From assembly GCF_049116555.1 (NCBI RefSeq), contig NZ_JAGDYT010000008.1, forward strand, positions 248,001 to 312,000: a stretch of 64,000 nt of DNA, in the 5' to 3' direction. A program made the translations under genes and the position numbers. Positions 17,148-26,839 of the stretch are shown here, one piece after another (the first letter of the stretch is position 1; the number at the start of each line of letters is the position of its first letter). A model generated the notes under the pieces. That model worked only from the letters and a program-made list of their open reading frames with translations. It was not told the origin of the DNA and made no database searches. This DNA comes from Maricaulis maris_C. GTDB lineage: Bacteria > Pseudomonadota > Alphaproteobacteria > Caulobacterales > Maricaulaceae.

Positions 17148-18469
17148 CGACGAATGGTCCGGGCGTCCGGCAGACGATCGTCCAATTGCTGTCGCATATG
17201 CGCGATGGCAAGGAGATCCGCGAATACCTTCACCGCTTCTCCGGTATCGACCAGGAACGCTTCGCCGTCATCAAGGTCGGTGGTGCGGTGATCCAGGACG
17301 ATCTTGAGGGCCTCGCCTCCGCGCTCGCCTTCCTGCAAACGGTCGGGCTGACCCCGGTCGTGGTGCATGGCGGCGGTCCGCAGCTCGATGCGGCCCTGTC
17401 GGATGCGGACATCCCGACCGAGCGCGTTGACGGGCTGCGGGTGACCCGCGACGAAGCCATTCCGATCATTCGTGACACGCTGACCCAGGCCAATCTGACC
17501 CTGGTCGATGCAATCCGTGACGCCGGCGGCCGTGCCGCAGCGGTGCCGCGCGGTGTGTTCGAGGCGGATATTGTCGACGAGGCCCGTCTGGGCCGTGTCG
17601 GCGAACCGCGCCGCATCCATCTGGATCTGGTCGGGTCTGCAGCCCGGGCCGGTCAGGCCGCGATCCTTGCCTGTCTGGGTGAAACGCCGGATGGCAAGCT
17701 GGTCAATATCAATGCGGATGTGGCCGTGCGCGCGCTCGTGCACGCCTTGCAGCCCTACAAGGTCGTCTTCCTGACCGGTACGGGCGGTCTGCTGGACGCT
17801 GATGGCGACATCCTGTCGTCGATCAATCTGGCTACCGACTTCCCGGATTTGATGCAGGCAGGCTGGGTCAATGGCGGGATGCGATTGAAGCTGGAGGAGA
17901 TCAAGCGATTGCTCGACGATCTCCCGCTCTCCTCGTCTGTCTCGATCACCCGCCCGGCCGAGCTGGCACGCGAGCTCTTCACCCATGCCGGTGCCGGCAC
18001 GCTGATCCGTCGCGGCGAACGGATCGTCTCGGCCGATGACAAGGCGGCGCTCGATCTGGAGCGGATGGACAAGCTGGTCACCGCAGCGTTCGGACGCTCA
18101 GCTGTCGCCGGATACTGGGACCAGCTGGTCGTGGACAAGGCCTTCGTCACCGAGAGTTATCGCGCTGCGGCGATCACGACGCAGCTGGATGGCTGGGTCT
18201 ATCTGGACAAGTTTGCCGTCCTCGATGAGGCGCGCGGCGAAGGGCTGGGCCGAACCGTATGGAACCGTCTGGTGGAGTATGCGCCGCAGCTGATCTGGCG
18301 GTCGCGGACCAGCAATCCGGTCAATGCCTTCTATTTCGAGGAATGCGACGGGGCGATCCGGCGCGATGAATGGACGGTGTTCTGGCGTGGCGAGATGCCA
18401 GCGTCACAGATGGCCGACGTCGTCGAGAAAGCCTTCGCCCTGTCACCGACGCTCGAGGCCCCGCAATGA
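17144..18469 (+). CDS. argB: Bifunctional N-acetylglutamate kinase / N-acetylglutamate synthase (NAGS/K)
   Basis: 441 residues from the ATG at 17144, which overlaps the argF' stop and follows AGGAGGGG. An amino-acid kinase domain occupies residues 1 to about 290 (VIKVGGAVI, VVHGGGPQL, FLTGTGGLLD). A GNAT acetyltransferase domain follows to the end (LDGWVYLDKFAVLDEARGEGLGRTVW, then WRSRTSNPVNAFYFE). This is the architecture described for the Maricaulis maris and Xanthomonas bifunctional enzymes, so one protein makes and then phosphorylates N-acetylglutamate. Arginine feedback on the synthase is known in the family but is not visible here. ATGA overlap leads into argC. Confidence 0.93.
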   Translation: MTTNGPGVRQTIVQLLSHMRDGKEIREYLHRFSGIDQERFAVIKVGGAVIQDDLEGLASALAFLQTVGLTPVVVHGGGPQLDAALSDADIPTERVDGLRVTRDEAIPIIRDTLTQANLTLVDAIRDAGGRAAAVPRGVFEADIVDEARLGRVGEPRRIHLDLVGSAARAGQAAILACLGETPDGKLVNINADVAVRALVHALQPYKVVFLTGTGGLLDADGDILSSINLATDFPDLMQAGWVNGGMRLKLEEIKRLLDDLPLSSSVSITRPAELARELFTHAGAGTLIRRGERIVSADDKAALDLERMDKLVTAAFGRSAVAGYWDQLVVDKAFVTESYRAAAITTQLDGWVYLDKFAVLDEARGEGLGRTVWNRLVEYAPQLIWRSRTSNPVNAFYFEECDGAIRRDEWTVFWRGEMPASQMADVVEKAFALSPTLEAPQ

Positions 18470-19413
18470 GCGCCCGGCGTGTCGGTCTGGTAGGCGCGCG
18501 CGGCCATACCGGACGTGAACTTCTCCGCCTGATCGCAGACCGGGATGATCTCGAGCTCGTTTTCGCCAGTTCGCGTGAATGGGCCGGGCGCGGCGTGGCC
18601 GAGATGGCGCCCGAGATTGCGACGGACCTGGCGTTCGAGGCGCTGACCCCGGCGGACATCGCAGCGCGCGATGTCGATGCCGTCATCCTCGCCCTGCCCA
18701 ATGGCGCTGCGGCGCCCTTCGTCGCAAGCCTTGCCGACGAGACCCTCATTGTCGATCTGTCGGCGGATTACCGCTTTGACGACAACTGGACCTATGGCCT
18801 GCCGGAGATCCATGGCCGGGAGGTCCTGGCCGGCGCCAAGCGGATTTCCAATCCGGGCTGCTATGCGACGGCCGGCCAGCTGGCGATAGCACCGCTGCGC
18901 GGTCGGCTCGCCGGTGATGCACATGTCTTCGGTGTATCAGGCTATTCCGGAGCCGGGACCACGCCGTCGCGGAAGAATGACCCTGCGGCATTGGCCGATA
19001 ATCTCATGCCCTACGCGCTGACCGGTCATCTGCACGAGCGTGAAATGACCCGGCATATGGGGCAGGGGGTGCGTTTCACCCCGCACGTTGCCGCCTTCTT
19101 CCGCGGTATCGTCGCGACGACCCATCTCTCACTGGACGCGCCGGCGAGCCTCGCCGAGATCGAGGCGCTATATCGGCGGACCTATACAGGCGAGACGCTG
19201 GTGGCCGTGCTCGACCGGATCCCCGAGATCCGCGATGGCGCGTTCCAGCCGGGGGCGGTCATTGGCGGATTCGCGCTTGACGAGACCGGCCGCAAACTGG
19301 TCGTGGTCTCGGCGCTGGACAATCTGCTCAAGGGTGCCGCGGTGCAGGCGATGCAGAATCTCGCCCTGGCGCTGGACCTGCCGGAGGGCGTCTACTCGCC
19401 CTCGCCGCTATAG
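18466..19413 (+). CDS. argC: N-acetyl-gamma-glutamyl-phosphate reductase
   Basis: 315 residues starting at the ATGA overlap with NAGS/K. The NADP-binding start is GLVGARGHTGRELLRL. The catalytic cysteine is C132 in SNPGCYAT, and the substrate loop GYSGAGT follows. It makes N-acetylglutamate semialdehyde in the third step of arginine synthesis. It is the last gene of the operon. Its 3' end overlaps the convergent GT39 gene by 22 bases, so no terminator fits between them. Confidence 0.93.
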   Translation: MSARRVGLVGARGHTGRELLRLIADRDDLELVFASSREWAGRGVAEMAPEIATDLAFEALTPADIAARDVDAVILALPNGAAAPFVASLADETLIVDLSADYRFDDNWTYGLPEIHGREVLAGAKRISNPGCYATAGQLAIAPLRGRLAGDAHVFGVSGYSGAGTTPSRKNDPAALADNLMPYALTGHLHEREMTRHMGQGVRFTPHVAAFFRGIVATTHLSLDAPASLAEIEALYRRTYTGETLVAVLDRIPEIRDGAFQPGAVIGGFALDETGRKLVVVSALDNLLKGAAVQAMQNLALALDLPEGVYSPSPL

Positions 19414-20972
19414 CCGCGGAGCGGGGTCGTTGTATCGGCCTGGTCATGCGCCCGCCAGCGGATCTCATAGGCTTCGTCGCGTTCAACCCGCTGATGACCC
19501 TGTGCGGCCCAGAGGCTGAAGTCGCGCGTAAAGCCGTCATCCAGCTCGATGGCGAGCTCCCCGACCGGTTCGAACTGCCTGAAATCCTCGCGGAGGCGAG
19601 CGACTTCGCGCGGCCGGTTCGAGACGATCAGCAGACGACCGTCCTGGTCCTCAGACAGCGGCCACACATCCTCGGCGTGATTGGCCGGTCCGGCGAGCCG
19701 CAGCCACATCGCCATGCGCCCTTCAAGCTCCGGCGCATAGCGCTGCATCTGGTGGAAGGCATTGCGGTCGTCAAACACAACCATCGCGTAATCATCCGCG
19801 TTGGCCGCCTCGACGATCGCGATGGCGGTTTCGTCCCAGGCCCGGATGCGCTTGGTCGCGTCGCCAATACCCATCGCCTCGACGAGGGCCGGACTGCCCG
19901 CCACGGCAACCACCAACAGGCCAAGCGCACTGTGCAGGCCGATCGAGCCGAAAAGGGCCCAGCGGCGCCATGTTGCGCCGCGCAACAAAAAGCCGATGAC
20001 CAGAAGGGTTCCGGCGACATAGGTCGCTGCGGCCCAATTGGCATGAGCGCGCGATATGAAAGCCTGCAGGGCAACCACGACCAGGGGCGGCACGGAATAC
20101 AGCACCAGCAGGCGCTGGTCGGCATCGACCCGGAAGAAGCGGCCGAGCGTCAACCAGAAGACGGTAATGAGTACGCCGAGAGTGATGGGTCCGAAGACGC
20201 CCAGCTGGGCCAGCAGGAACTCGCTCATTTCGGCGAAATGGAACAGGTCGCCACCCCAATTGGCATTGGCCGCCGTATGGCTGACGGTGGCGAAATCATT
20301 GGCTGCATTCCAGGCCATGTTGGGGGCGAGCAGGGTTGCGAAGATCGCCAGGGCCAGTCCGCCTTTCAGGCCGAGCAGGGCTTCGCGGGTCGGCCGGTCG
20401 AACACGATGGCCAGCCCGGTCGAGACCAGGAAGTAGATCATCGCGTATTTCGAAAGGAAGCCGAAACCCAGTGCAAGGCCGAGCCCGGCGGCGCTCCACC
20501 AGCCGCCATCATTTCGCAAGCGAAGCAGCGCGTAGAGCCCGCCTGACCAGGCGCAGAAGAGCAGGGCATCCGTAGATATGACGAATCCGGAGACCCAGAT
20601 CGCCGGCAGGGTCAGGTAGAGCGTGGCGGCCCAGAAACCGGCGCGTTCGTCCCACAGGGTTCGCGCGCCCAGCATCAGGAAAATCGCGGTCCCGGTATGG
20701 AGAAGCGGGGCTGGCAGGCGGATGGCGAAATCGCTGTCGCCGACCAGCTGGGTCGACAGCGCAATCAGCCAGGCGATCATCGGCGGCTTTGAATAATAGC
20801 CCCAGTCGAAATGCCGCGACCAAACCCAGTACTGGGATTCGTCCTGGTAGAGGGAGACGGGACTGATCGCCAGGGCGACAATCCGCATGATCGCAAAGCC
20901 GGCGATCAGAACGAGTGCTGCCTGTGTCCAGGAAAAACGACTCGGCATTAGCGAGGGGTGCGACTCAGTCAT
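19392..20972 (-). CDS. GT39/ArnT-like membrane glycosyltransferase
   Basis: 526 residues with about a dozen membrane helices. The first periplasmic loop has the DES motif after SLYQ (YQDESQYWVW) and is followed by GYYSKPPMIAWL, both typical of the PMT/ArnT family, where the acidic residue is catalytic. The soluble C-terminal region near residues 370-500 lies in the periplasm. Such enzymes transfer a sugar from a polyprenyl-phosphate donor to lipid A, protein or cell-wall glycans. The target is unknown. It shares 22 bases of 3' sequence with argC in convergent orientation. Confidence 0.85.
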   Translation of the reverse strand: MTESHPSLMPSRFSWTQAALVLIAGFAIMRIVALAISPVSLYQDESQYWVWSRHFDWGYYSKPPMIAWLIALSTQLVGDSDFAIRLPAPLLHTGTAIFLMLGARTLWDERAGFWAATLYLTLPAIWVSGFVISTDALLFCAWSGGLYALLRLRNDGGWWSAAGLGLALGFGFLSKYAMIYFLVSTGLAIVFDRPTREALLGLKGGLALAIFATLLAPNMAWNAANDFATVSHTAANANWGGDLFHFAEMSEFLLAQLGVFGPITLGVLITVFWLTLGRFFRVDADQRLLVLYSVPPLVVVALQAFISRAHANWAAATYVAGTLLVIGFLLRGATWRRWALFGSIGLHSALGLLVVAVAGSPALVEAMGIGDATKRIRAWDETAIAIVEAANADDYAMVVFDDRNAFHQMQRYAPELEGRMAMWLRLAGPANHAEDVWPLSEDQDGRLLIVSNRPREVARLREDFRQFEPVGELAIELDDGFTRDFSLWAAQGHQRVERDEAYEIRWRAHDQADTTTPLRGYSGEGE

Positions 20973-21295
20973 GTCCGGTCCGAAAGCCTGTCAAAAAGTG
21001 TTACATTTTCGCCGCAGCCTATGCGCTTTTCGACTCCGACCGTAAAGGGCTACGTGGATAAAAATCTGCGTCGAATTTTTTTCGGAGTGGCGGATTTTGA
21101 GGTTTTGTGCGGCTGCACACACATATCTTGCGGTTTGCTGCGGCTGCGAGCGCAATCTCTGCCGCTCTGCAACACGCTCTCTGTCACAAAAGCTTCTTTT
21201 ATGTGTCTTGGAAAGTTCGACTGCCCGGCGTAGACGGCCCGTGCTTCGTTCGGGGAACGCCTCCCCGCTCTTCGGTCTATCGGGGGACATGCTCA
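20973..21295. other. Gene-free region between GT39 and the Oar-like receptor
   Basis: Holds the divergent control regions of both genes. A frame extending the receptor upstream to 21107 has no signal peptide and is rejected as coding. A small palindrome TGTGC-GGCT-GCACA lies at 21106-21119, and an A/T-rich run (TCGAATTTTTTTCGG) at about 21072-21086. I see no gene and no clear regulator site. Confidence 0.6.
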
Positions 21296-24200
21296 ATGTC
21301 TTTTATTAAGAAACTTTCTCTCGGCACGGCGACTATCGCCCTGCTGGCTGCGGCGCCTGCCGCGGTTTACGCCCAGCAGACAACCGGCTCGATCTCGGGC
21401 TCGGTGGCTACCAGCAGCGGTAGCCCGGTCAATGGCGCTACGGTCACCGTCCTGCACCAGCCGACCGGCTCCGTGCGGACCACGTCGGTCAGCGCCTCCG
21501 GCATTTTCGCTGCCGACAACCTGCGCCCGGGTGGCCCATACATCGTCACCGTGACGGCTCCGGGTTTTGCCGGTCAGCGCGTTGAAGGTGTCTTCGTCGA
21601 ACTGGGTGCCTCCACGGAACTCGCCCTCAGCCTCGATTCCGAGTCTGCTGATGTCATCGTCGTGACCGCGTCCGCGATCAACGCCGTTGAAGTCGCTGTC
21701 GGCCCGTCGGCTGTCTTCACCCAGCAGGACCTCGAGCGTCTGCCGTCCGTGAACCGCACGATCAACGACATCATCCGGACTGACCCGCGCGTCTATGTCG
21801 ACGAAGCTGATGTCGACGGCATCCAGTGCGCCGGCGCCAACTCGCGCTTCAACTCGCTGACCCTCGACGGTGTCCGCATCAATGACGGTTTCGGCCTGAA
21901 CCGGAACGGCTTCCCGACCGAGCGTCAGCCTTTCCCGTTTGACGCCCTGTCGCAGGTCGCTGTCGAGCTGGCTCCGTTTGACGTTTTCTACGGCGGCTTC
22001 TCGGCCTGTAACATCAACACCGTGACCCGCTCCGGCGGCAATGAGTTCCATGGTGGCGCCTTCTACGACTACACCAGCGACTCCCTGCAGGGTGACAGCC
22101 TTGAAGGTTCCGGTGTCCAGGCTCCGGAATTCGACGAGCAGCGCTACGGCTTCCACGTTGGTGGCCCGATCATCGAAGATCGTCTCTTCTTCTTCGTGAA
22201 CTACGAGCACCTCGAAGGTGCCAACACCTTCACGCGCGGCGTTGAAGGTTCTGGTGCCCTGAACGAAGTCGCCGGCTTCACGCAGGCCGAGTTCGACGAG
22301 ATCCTCGACATCGCCCGCACCATCTACAACTACGATCCGGGCTTCGCACCGTCGAGCTTCCCGAACGAAGACGACAAGCTGCTTGTTCGTCTGGATTGGG
22401 AGATCAACAACCAGCACCGCGCTGACTTCGTTTATCTCTACAATGACGGCTACAACATCACCGCGTCTGATGGTGACCCGAACGAGTTCGAATTCTCCAA
22501 CCACCTCTATGAGCGTGGCGCCGAGCTGAACCGTTATGTGGGTTCGTTGTACTCGGATTGGACCGAGAGCTTCTCCACGGAAGTCCGCATCGGCTTCACC
22601 GATCTGGTCAACCGCCAGAACTCGATCGGCCAGGACGGCTTCGGCGAGATGCGCATCACGGACAGCAACTCCCTCGCCACCGACGGCACGGGCCAGCGCA
22701 ACACCATCTATATCGGTGAAGATGACTCCCGTCAGTCGAACGAGCTGAACTACACCGTCTTCAACCTGACGGCGCGCGGTTCCTACACGTGGGAAAACCA
22801 CACCTTCTCGTTCGGTTTCGAGCGTGAAGAAACGGACATCTTCAACCTGTTCGTTCAGCACACGATCGGCCAGTACGATTTCGACAGCATTGCCGACTTC
22901 CGCAATGGTATCCCGGACGATATCGACTACAACAACGCACCGAGCCTGAACCCGACCGACGCGGCGGCTGACTGGTCCTACGCGTCCAACGCCCTGTACG
23001 CTCAGGACGAGTGGGATCTGGGCAATGGCGTCGTTGTCACCGCAGGCCTGCGCTACGACTTCTACACCTCGGACGACACGCCGGCAGAGAACGCCAACTT
23101 CCTGGCGTCCTACGGCTACTCCAATGCCCAGAGCATGGACGGTCGTGACCTGCTTCAGCCGCGCCTCGGCATCCAGTGGGACGTCAATGACGACCTCTCC
23201 CTGCGTGGTGGCTTCGGTCTCTTCTCCGGTGGTGATCCGAACGTCTGGCTCTCCAACACCTACTCGACCGACTTCATCTCCCAGTTCGGCGTGAACGAGC
23301 GTGAATTCTTCAACGCTGGCTTCACGACCCTGTTTGATGCGGGCGTTGTGTACCCGGATGGCCCCGGACCGGGCTACTCGGTTCCGTCGCAGCTGATCGA
23401 CGCCGTTGCGGCCGGGTCTGGTTCGCCGGGCTTCGAGATGAACAGCCTCGACCCGAATTTCGAGATCCCGGGCGAGTGGAAAGTCTCCTTCGGTGGTACG
23501 TATGACCTCTACCTTCCGATGGACAACTTCCTCGGTGGTGACTACCGCATCAATGCCGACCTGCTCTGGTCGCAGGACCACAACGCCGCGATCATCACGC
23601 GTCGTGACCTGGTCGAGACCGGCACCGGCCCGGCTGGCTTCCCGCTGTACTCTTCGGTCAATTCGCCGGGTACGCTGGAGCTGACCAATACGGATGTTAA
23701 AGCGGAAAGCATCAACTTCGCCTTCACGATCGAGAAAGACTATGACTTCGGTCTGAACTGGATCTTCGGCTACGCCTACAATGACGCCGAAGATGTCCAG
23801 CCGATGACCTCGTCGGTCGCCTTCTCGAACTATGTCAGTCGTTCCTTCGTCGGCGTGAACGATGAAGTGGCCTCCTTGTCGAACTACAACATCGAGAACC
23901 GCTTCACGCTCAACGTGAACTACGAGCACGAGTTCGTTCAGGACTATTCGACCCGCTTCAGCCTCTTCGCGATGGCCACTTCGGGACGTCCGTTCAGCTA
24001 CACCATGAACGCCAATGGCGGTGGTGACCTGACGAACTTCAACCCGTTCCTGTCGGGCGATAACTGGCTCCTCTACGTGCCGACCGATCCGACCGACCCG
24101 AATGTCGACCTGTCCGCCCTGTCGGCGGCTGAAGTCTCGGCCTTCTTCAACTTCATCCAGGATGCCGGCCTGAGTGGCCAGGCGGGCGGCTTTGCCGAAC

Positions 24201-24508
24201 GCAATGGCGACCAGGGTGGTTGGTGGACCAAGGCAGATCTGCGTATCTCGCAGGACCTGCCGGGCTTCATGGAAGGTCACCGTTCGCAGGTCTTCCTCGA
24301 CATCGACAACTTCACCAACCTGTTGAATGACGAGTGGGGCATCCTCAATGAGGCTGGCTTCCCGCGTCGCAACCGGGTTGTCGATGCGGAGCTGAATGGC
24401 ACCAACACGCAGTTCGTCTACTCGGACTTCAACGACCCGACGACCACGACACGTGTGGGCGGAGCCTCGCTCTGGTCGGTTCGCGTTGGTCTGCGCTACA
24501 ACTTCTAA
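21296..24508 (+). CDS. Oar-type TonB-dependent outer-membrane receptor
   Basis: About 1070 residues from the ATG at 21296, preceded by GGGGGA at 8 bases spacing. A signal peptide (MSFIKKLSLGTATIALLAAAPAAVYA) is followed by a CarboxypepD_reg-like beta-sandwich (TTGSISGSVATSSGSPVNGATV), then a plug domain (PSVNRTINDIIRTDPRVYVDE) and a long barrel ending in the classic terminal phenylalanine (RVGLRYNF). Oar-like receptors in stalked and gliding bacteria take up or secrete large substrates with TonB. No TonB partner or regulator is adjacent. Codon choice is narrower than in neighbouring genes, with many GGC, CGT, ACC and AAC codons, which usually means high expression. A hairpin terminator follows. 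Confidence 0.9.
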   Translation: MSFIKKLSLGTATIALLAAAPAAVYAQQTTGSISGSVATSSGSPVNGATVTVLHQPTGSVRTTSVSASGIFAADNLRPGGPYIVTVTAPGFAGQRVEGVFVELGASTELALSLDSESADVIVVTASAINAVEVAVGPSAVFTQQDLERLPSVNRTINDIIRTDPRVYVDEADVDGIQCAGANSRFNSLTLDGVRINDGFGLNRNGFPTERQPFPFDALSQVAVELAPFDVFYGGFSACNINTVTRSGGNEFHGGAFYDYTSDSLQGDSLEGSGVQAPEFDEQRYGFHVGGPIIEDRLFFFVNYEHLEGANTFTRGVEGSGALNEVAGFTQAEFDEILDIARTIYNYDPGFAPSSFPNEDDKLLVRLDWEINNQHRADFVYLYNDGYNITASDGDPNEFEFSNHLYERGAELNRYVGSLYSDWTESFSTEVRIGFTDLVNRQNSIGQDGFGEMRITDSNSLATDGTGQRNTIYIGEDDSRQSNELNYTVFNLTARGSYTWENHTFSFGFEREETDIFNLFVQHTIGQYDFDSIADFRNGIPDDIDYNNAPSLNPTDAAADWSYASNALYAQDEWDLGNGVVVTAGLRYDFYTSDDTPAENANFLASYGYSNAQSMDGRDLLQPRLGIQWDVNDDLSLRGGFGLFSGGDPNVWLSNTYSTDFISQFGVNEREFFNAGFTTLFDAGVVYPDGPGPGYSVPSQLIDAVAAGSGSPGFEMNSLDPNFEIPGEWKVSFGGTYDLYLPMDNFLGGDYRINADLLWSQDHNAAIITRRDLVETGTGPAGFPLYSSVNSPGTLELTNTDVKAESINFAFTIEKDYDFGLNWIFGYAYNDAEDVQPMTSSVAFSNYVSRSFVGVNDEVASLSNYNIENRFTLNVNYEHEFVQDYSTRFSLFAMATSGRPFSYTMNANGGGDLTNFNPFLSGDNWLLYVPTDPTDPNVDLSALSAAEVSAFFNFIQDAGLSGQAGGFAERNGDQGGWWTKADLRISQDLPGFMEGHRSQVFLDIDNFTNLLNDEWGILNEAGFPRRNRVVDAELNGTNTQFVYSDFNDPTTTTRVGGASLWSVRVGLRYNF

Positions 24509-24532
24509 GCCGCAGCATCATCTGACACTTGG

Positions 24533-24564
24533 GAAGGGCGGCTCTCGGGCCGCCCTTCTTTTTT
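24533..24564 (+). terminator. Rho-independent terminator of the Oar-like gene
   Basis: GAAGGGCGGC pairs with GCCGCCCTTC across a short loop, followed by a run of T. It lies 25 bases past the stop. Confidence 0.85.
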
Positions 24565-24626
24565 GCGCGAGCCATCAGTCCTTTTGCATCTCGCCAAGAA
24601 TCCGGCTGCGTGATAGAGGCGCGGCC

Positions 24627-25640
24627 ATGACAACCGACCTGCCTCACGAAACCGCCCCCCAGGCGCACCTCTTCACCTGCTGGCCCTCCGATGGCGCGCT
24701 GTGGGAAGCGGATCTGGAGCCGGCCCAGGCTGAGTTCGCCCGCTTTCTCAAGGCCGCGATTGCGCCGTCTGCGACCGGTCGGACCCTTGACCTCACCATT
24801 CTCGCCGCCACGGACCAGGCTGAAGCCTCCGCCCGAAAGGCGCTGGGGCGCCAGGCGCGCGTGGTGAGGGCCCCGTTCGGTGACGTCTGGGCCCGCGATA
24901 CCGGGCCGGTTTTCCTGCGCCGTGACGGCGAGGCGGTGGCGGTGCGTTTCCGCTTCAATGGCTGGGGCGGCAAGTATGAACTGCCCGGTGATGACACGAT
25001 TGGCGGCGTGATCGCGAAGCTGGCCGGTGCGCGCCAGGAGAAGGTCGACCTGGTCGCCGAAGGTGGGGCGCTGGAGTTTGACGGTGAGGGTACGCTGATC
25101 ACGACCCGGCAATGCCTGCTCAATCAGAACCGCAATCCGGGCCTTGGCGAGGCTGCGGTGGAAGCCCGCTTGAAGGCGGCCCTGGGCGTCGAGAAAATCC
25201 TGTGGGTTGATGACGGTCTGGTCGCCGATCATACCGATGGTCATATCGACAATATCGTCCGTTTTGCCCGGCCCGGTGTCGTGGTCTGCCAAAGCCCCCG
25301 GGGCGATGATGATCCGCAAGGCGCCGTCCTCGAAGCCATCGCCCGCCAGCTCTCCGGCATGATCGATGCCCGGGGCCGTCGCCTGCAGGTCCGCCGCATT
25401 CCCTCGCCGGGTCGGGTCGACCTGGGCGATGGCGAAGTGGTGCCGGCCAGCCATATGAACTGGGTCATCGGGCCGCGCAATATCGTGGTTCCGGTCTATG
25501 GCACCGAGAGCGGCGCAGCCGCGATCACGGCCTTGCGCAGGATTTTTCCGGATCGTGAGGTGGTCGCAGCCTCAGCGCGTGCCATACTCAGCGGTGGAGG
25601 GGCCTTCCACTGTGTGACCTGTCACCAAGCCGGAGAATAA
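24627..25640 (+). CDS. aguA: Agmatine deiminase family protein
   Basis: 337 residues from the ATG at 24627. Conserved elements of the peptidyl-arginine-deiminase/agmatine-deiminase fold are RDTGPVF, EGGALEFDGEGTL, DHTDGHIDN and the C-terminal GGGAFHCVTC with the nucleophilic Cys329. It should hydrolyse agmatine to N-carbamoylputrescine and ammonia. The aguB-type amidase two genes on supports this. A beta-lactamase-like gene starts 3 bases after its stop. I use the symbol on combined motif and context evidence. Confidence 0.85.
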   Translation: MTTDLPHETAPQAHLFTCWPSDGALWEADLEPAQAEFARFLKAAIAPSATGRTLDLTILAATDQAEASARKALGRQARVVRAPFGDVWARDTGPVFLRRDGEAVAVRFRFNGWGGKYELPGDDTIGGVIAKLAGARQEKVDLVAEGGALEFDGEGTLITTRQCLLNQNRNPGLGEAAVEARLKAALGVEKILWVDDGLVADHTDGHIDNIVRFARPGVVVCQSPRGDDDPQGAVLEAIARQLSGMIDARGRRLQVRRIPSPGRVDLGDGEVVPASHMNWVIGPRNIVVPVYGTESGAAAITALRRIFPDREVVAASARAILSGGGAFHCVTCHQAGE

Positions 25641-25643
25641 GGA

Positions 25644-26834
25644 TTGATCCGATCCATCCTGACAGCCTTGACCTGTTGTGTGGCGACCTTGCCCGCCGGG
25701 GCCCAGACGCCAGCGATTCCTGACGCCACGGCGGCGGCCTTTGCCGACCCGCGTGCCAGCCATCCCTATCTTGAAACACTGGGCTCCCGTCTCGACGCGG
25801 CGATGGCCGATCCGCGCATTGTCGGCCTTGTGGCGGCGGTGATCGAGAATGGCGAGCCGGTCTATGTCTATACCCATGGCGAGACTGCTGCGGGGTCCGG
25901 AGAGGCGGTGACCCGCCAGACCCTGTTTCGTGCGGCCTCCGTGTCCAAGACCTTCACCGGCACCCTGCTCGGCCTGCTGGAGGCGGACGGTCTGATCGAT
26001 CTGTCAGCGCCTGTTCCCGGCGATGTCCTGCGCGTGCAGGGCGGCCGTCAACCGACGCTGGAGGAGATTGCCAGCCACCGCACCGGCCTGCCGCCCAATG
26101 CCTATGATCTCGACCTGGAGGCCGGCCAGGCGCCATCGCGCATTCGCGCCCGGCTGGCCAATGTCGACCTGCTCTGCCCGGTCGGCGATTGCTACACCTA
26201 CCAGAATATCGCCTTCTCGGCGCTTGAGGGCGTCGTCAGCGAGGCCACCGGCGAGGATTTCGAATCGGTGATGCGCAGCCGTCTGATTGACCCGCTGGGT
26301 CTGCCTGCGGCTTCGGTCGGGACTGTTGCGCTGACCGGGTCACCGTCCTGGGCGCGTCCGCACAGTGGCTGGCGGCGGCAGACCAACCGGCCCGGTGATC
26401 CGTCGACGCCCTACGACACCATCCCCTCCGCCTCCGGTCTCAACTTGTCGCTTGATGACATGATCCTCTGGGCCCAGATCCAGATGGGGGCCCGGCCCGG
26501 CCTGTCCGATACGGTGCGGTCACGCATCCATGCGCCGCTGACCGATACGCTGAGGGAGACACGGCGACTTGGTGACTTGCGTCAACGCGTCGATCAGACC
26601 TGGTACGGGCTGGGTTGGCGCATTTATGACTGGGAGGGCCGCACGCTGGTTTTGCATTCCGGTTATCTCTCCGGCTATGGCGCGCAAATCGTGCTTGAAC
26701 CGGAGACCGGATTCGCTTTTGTGGCGCTCTGGAATTCCGACAATCGGCCAGCCTGGTGGCTGTGGCCGACCGTGATGGATCTGCGGACAGGGGACGGGCC
26801 CGGACATTGGCTCGACCGCTTCCTGGAGGACTGA
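25644..26834 (+). CDS. Secreted serine hydrolase of the beta-lactamase/class C penicillin-binding family
   Basis: 396 residues. The start is TTG at 25644, 3 bases after the aguA stop, because a signal peptide begins at once (MIRSILTALTCCVATLPAGAQ) and the next ATG is far inside. Catalytic elements are S99-V-S-K102, Y186-Q-N188 and a C-terminal LHSGYLSG in the KTG/HxG position. Such proteins act as esterases, D-aminopeptidases or penicillin-binding proteins. It lies between the two agmatine-degrading genes, yet it is predicted periplasmic while they are cytosolic, so its part in the pathway is unclear. Confidence 0.82.
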   Translation: MIRSILTALTCCVATLPAGAQTPAIPDATAAAFADPRASHPYLETLGSRLDAAMADPRIVGLVAAVIENGEPVYVYTHGETAAGSGEAVTRQTLFRAASVSKTFTGTLLGLLEADGLIDLSAPVPGDVLRVQGGRQPTLEEIASHRTGLPPNAYDLDLEAGQAPSRIRARLANVDLLCPVGDCYTYQNIAFSALEGVVSEATGEDFESVMRSRLIDPLGLPAASVGTVALTGSPSWARPHSGWRRQTNRPGDPSTPYDTIPSASGLNLSLDDMILWAQIQMGARPGLSDTVRSRIHAPLTDTLRETRRLGDLRQRVDQTWYGLGWRIYDWEGRTLVLHSGYLSGYGAQIVLEPETGFAFVALWNSDNRPAWWLWPTVMDLRTGDGPGHWLDRFLED

Positions 26835-26839
26835 CGCCC

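Noticed and set aside
21293..24280. Minus-strand open frame of 995 codons opposite the Oar-like gene
   Set aside because: It mirrors the codon bias of the receptor gene, has no recognisable domain and no ribosome site.
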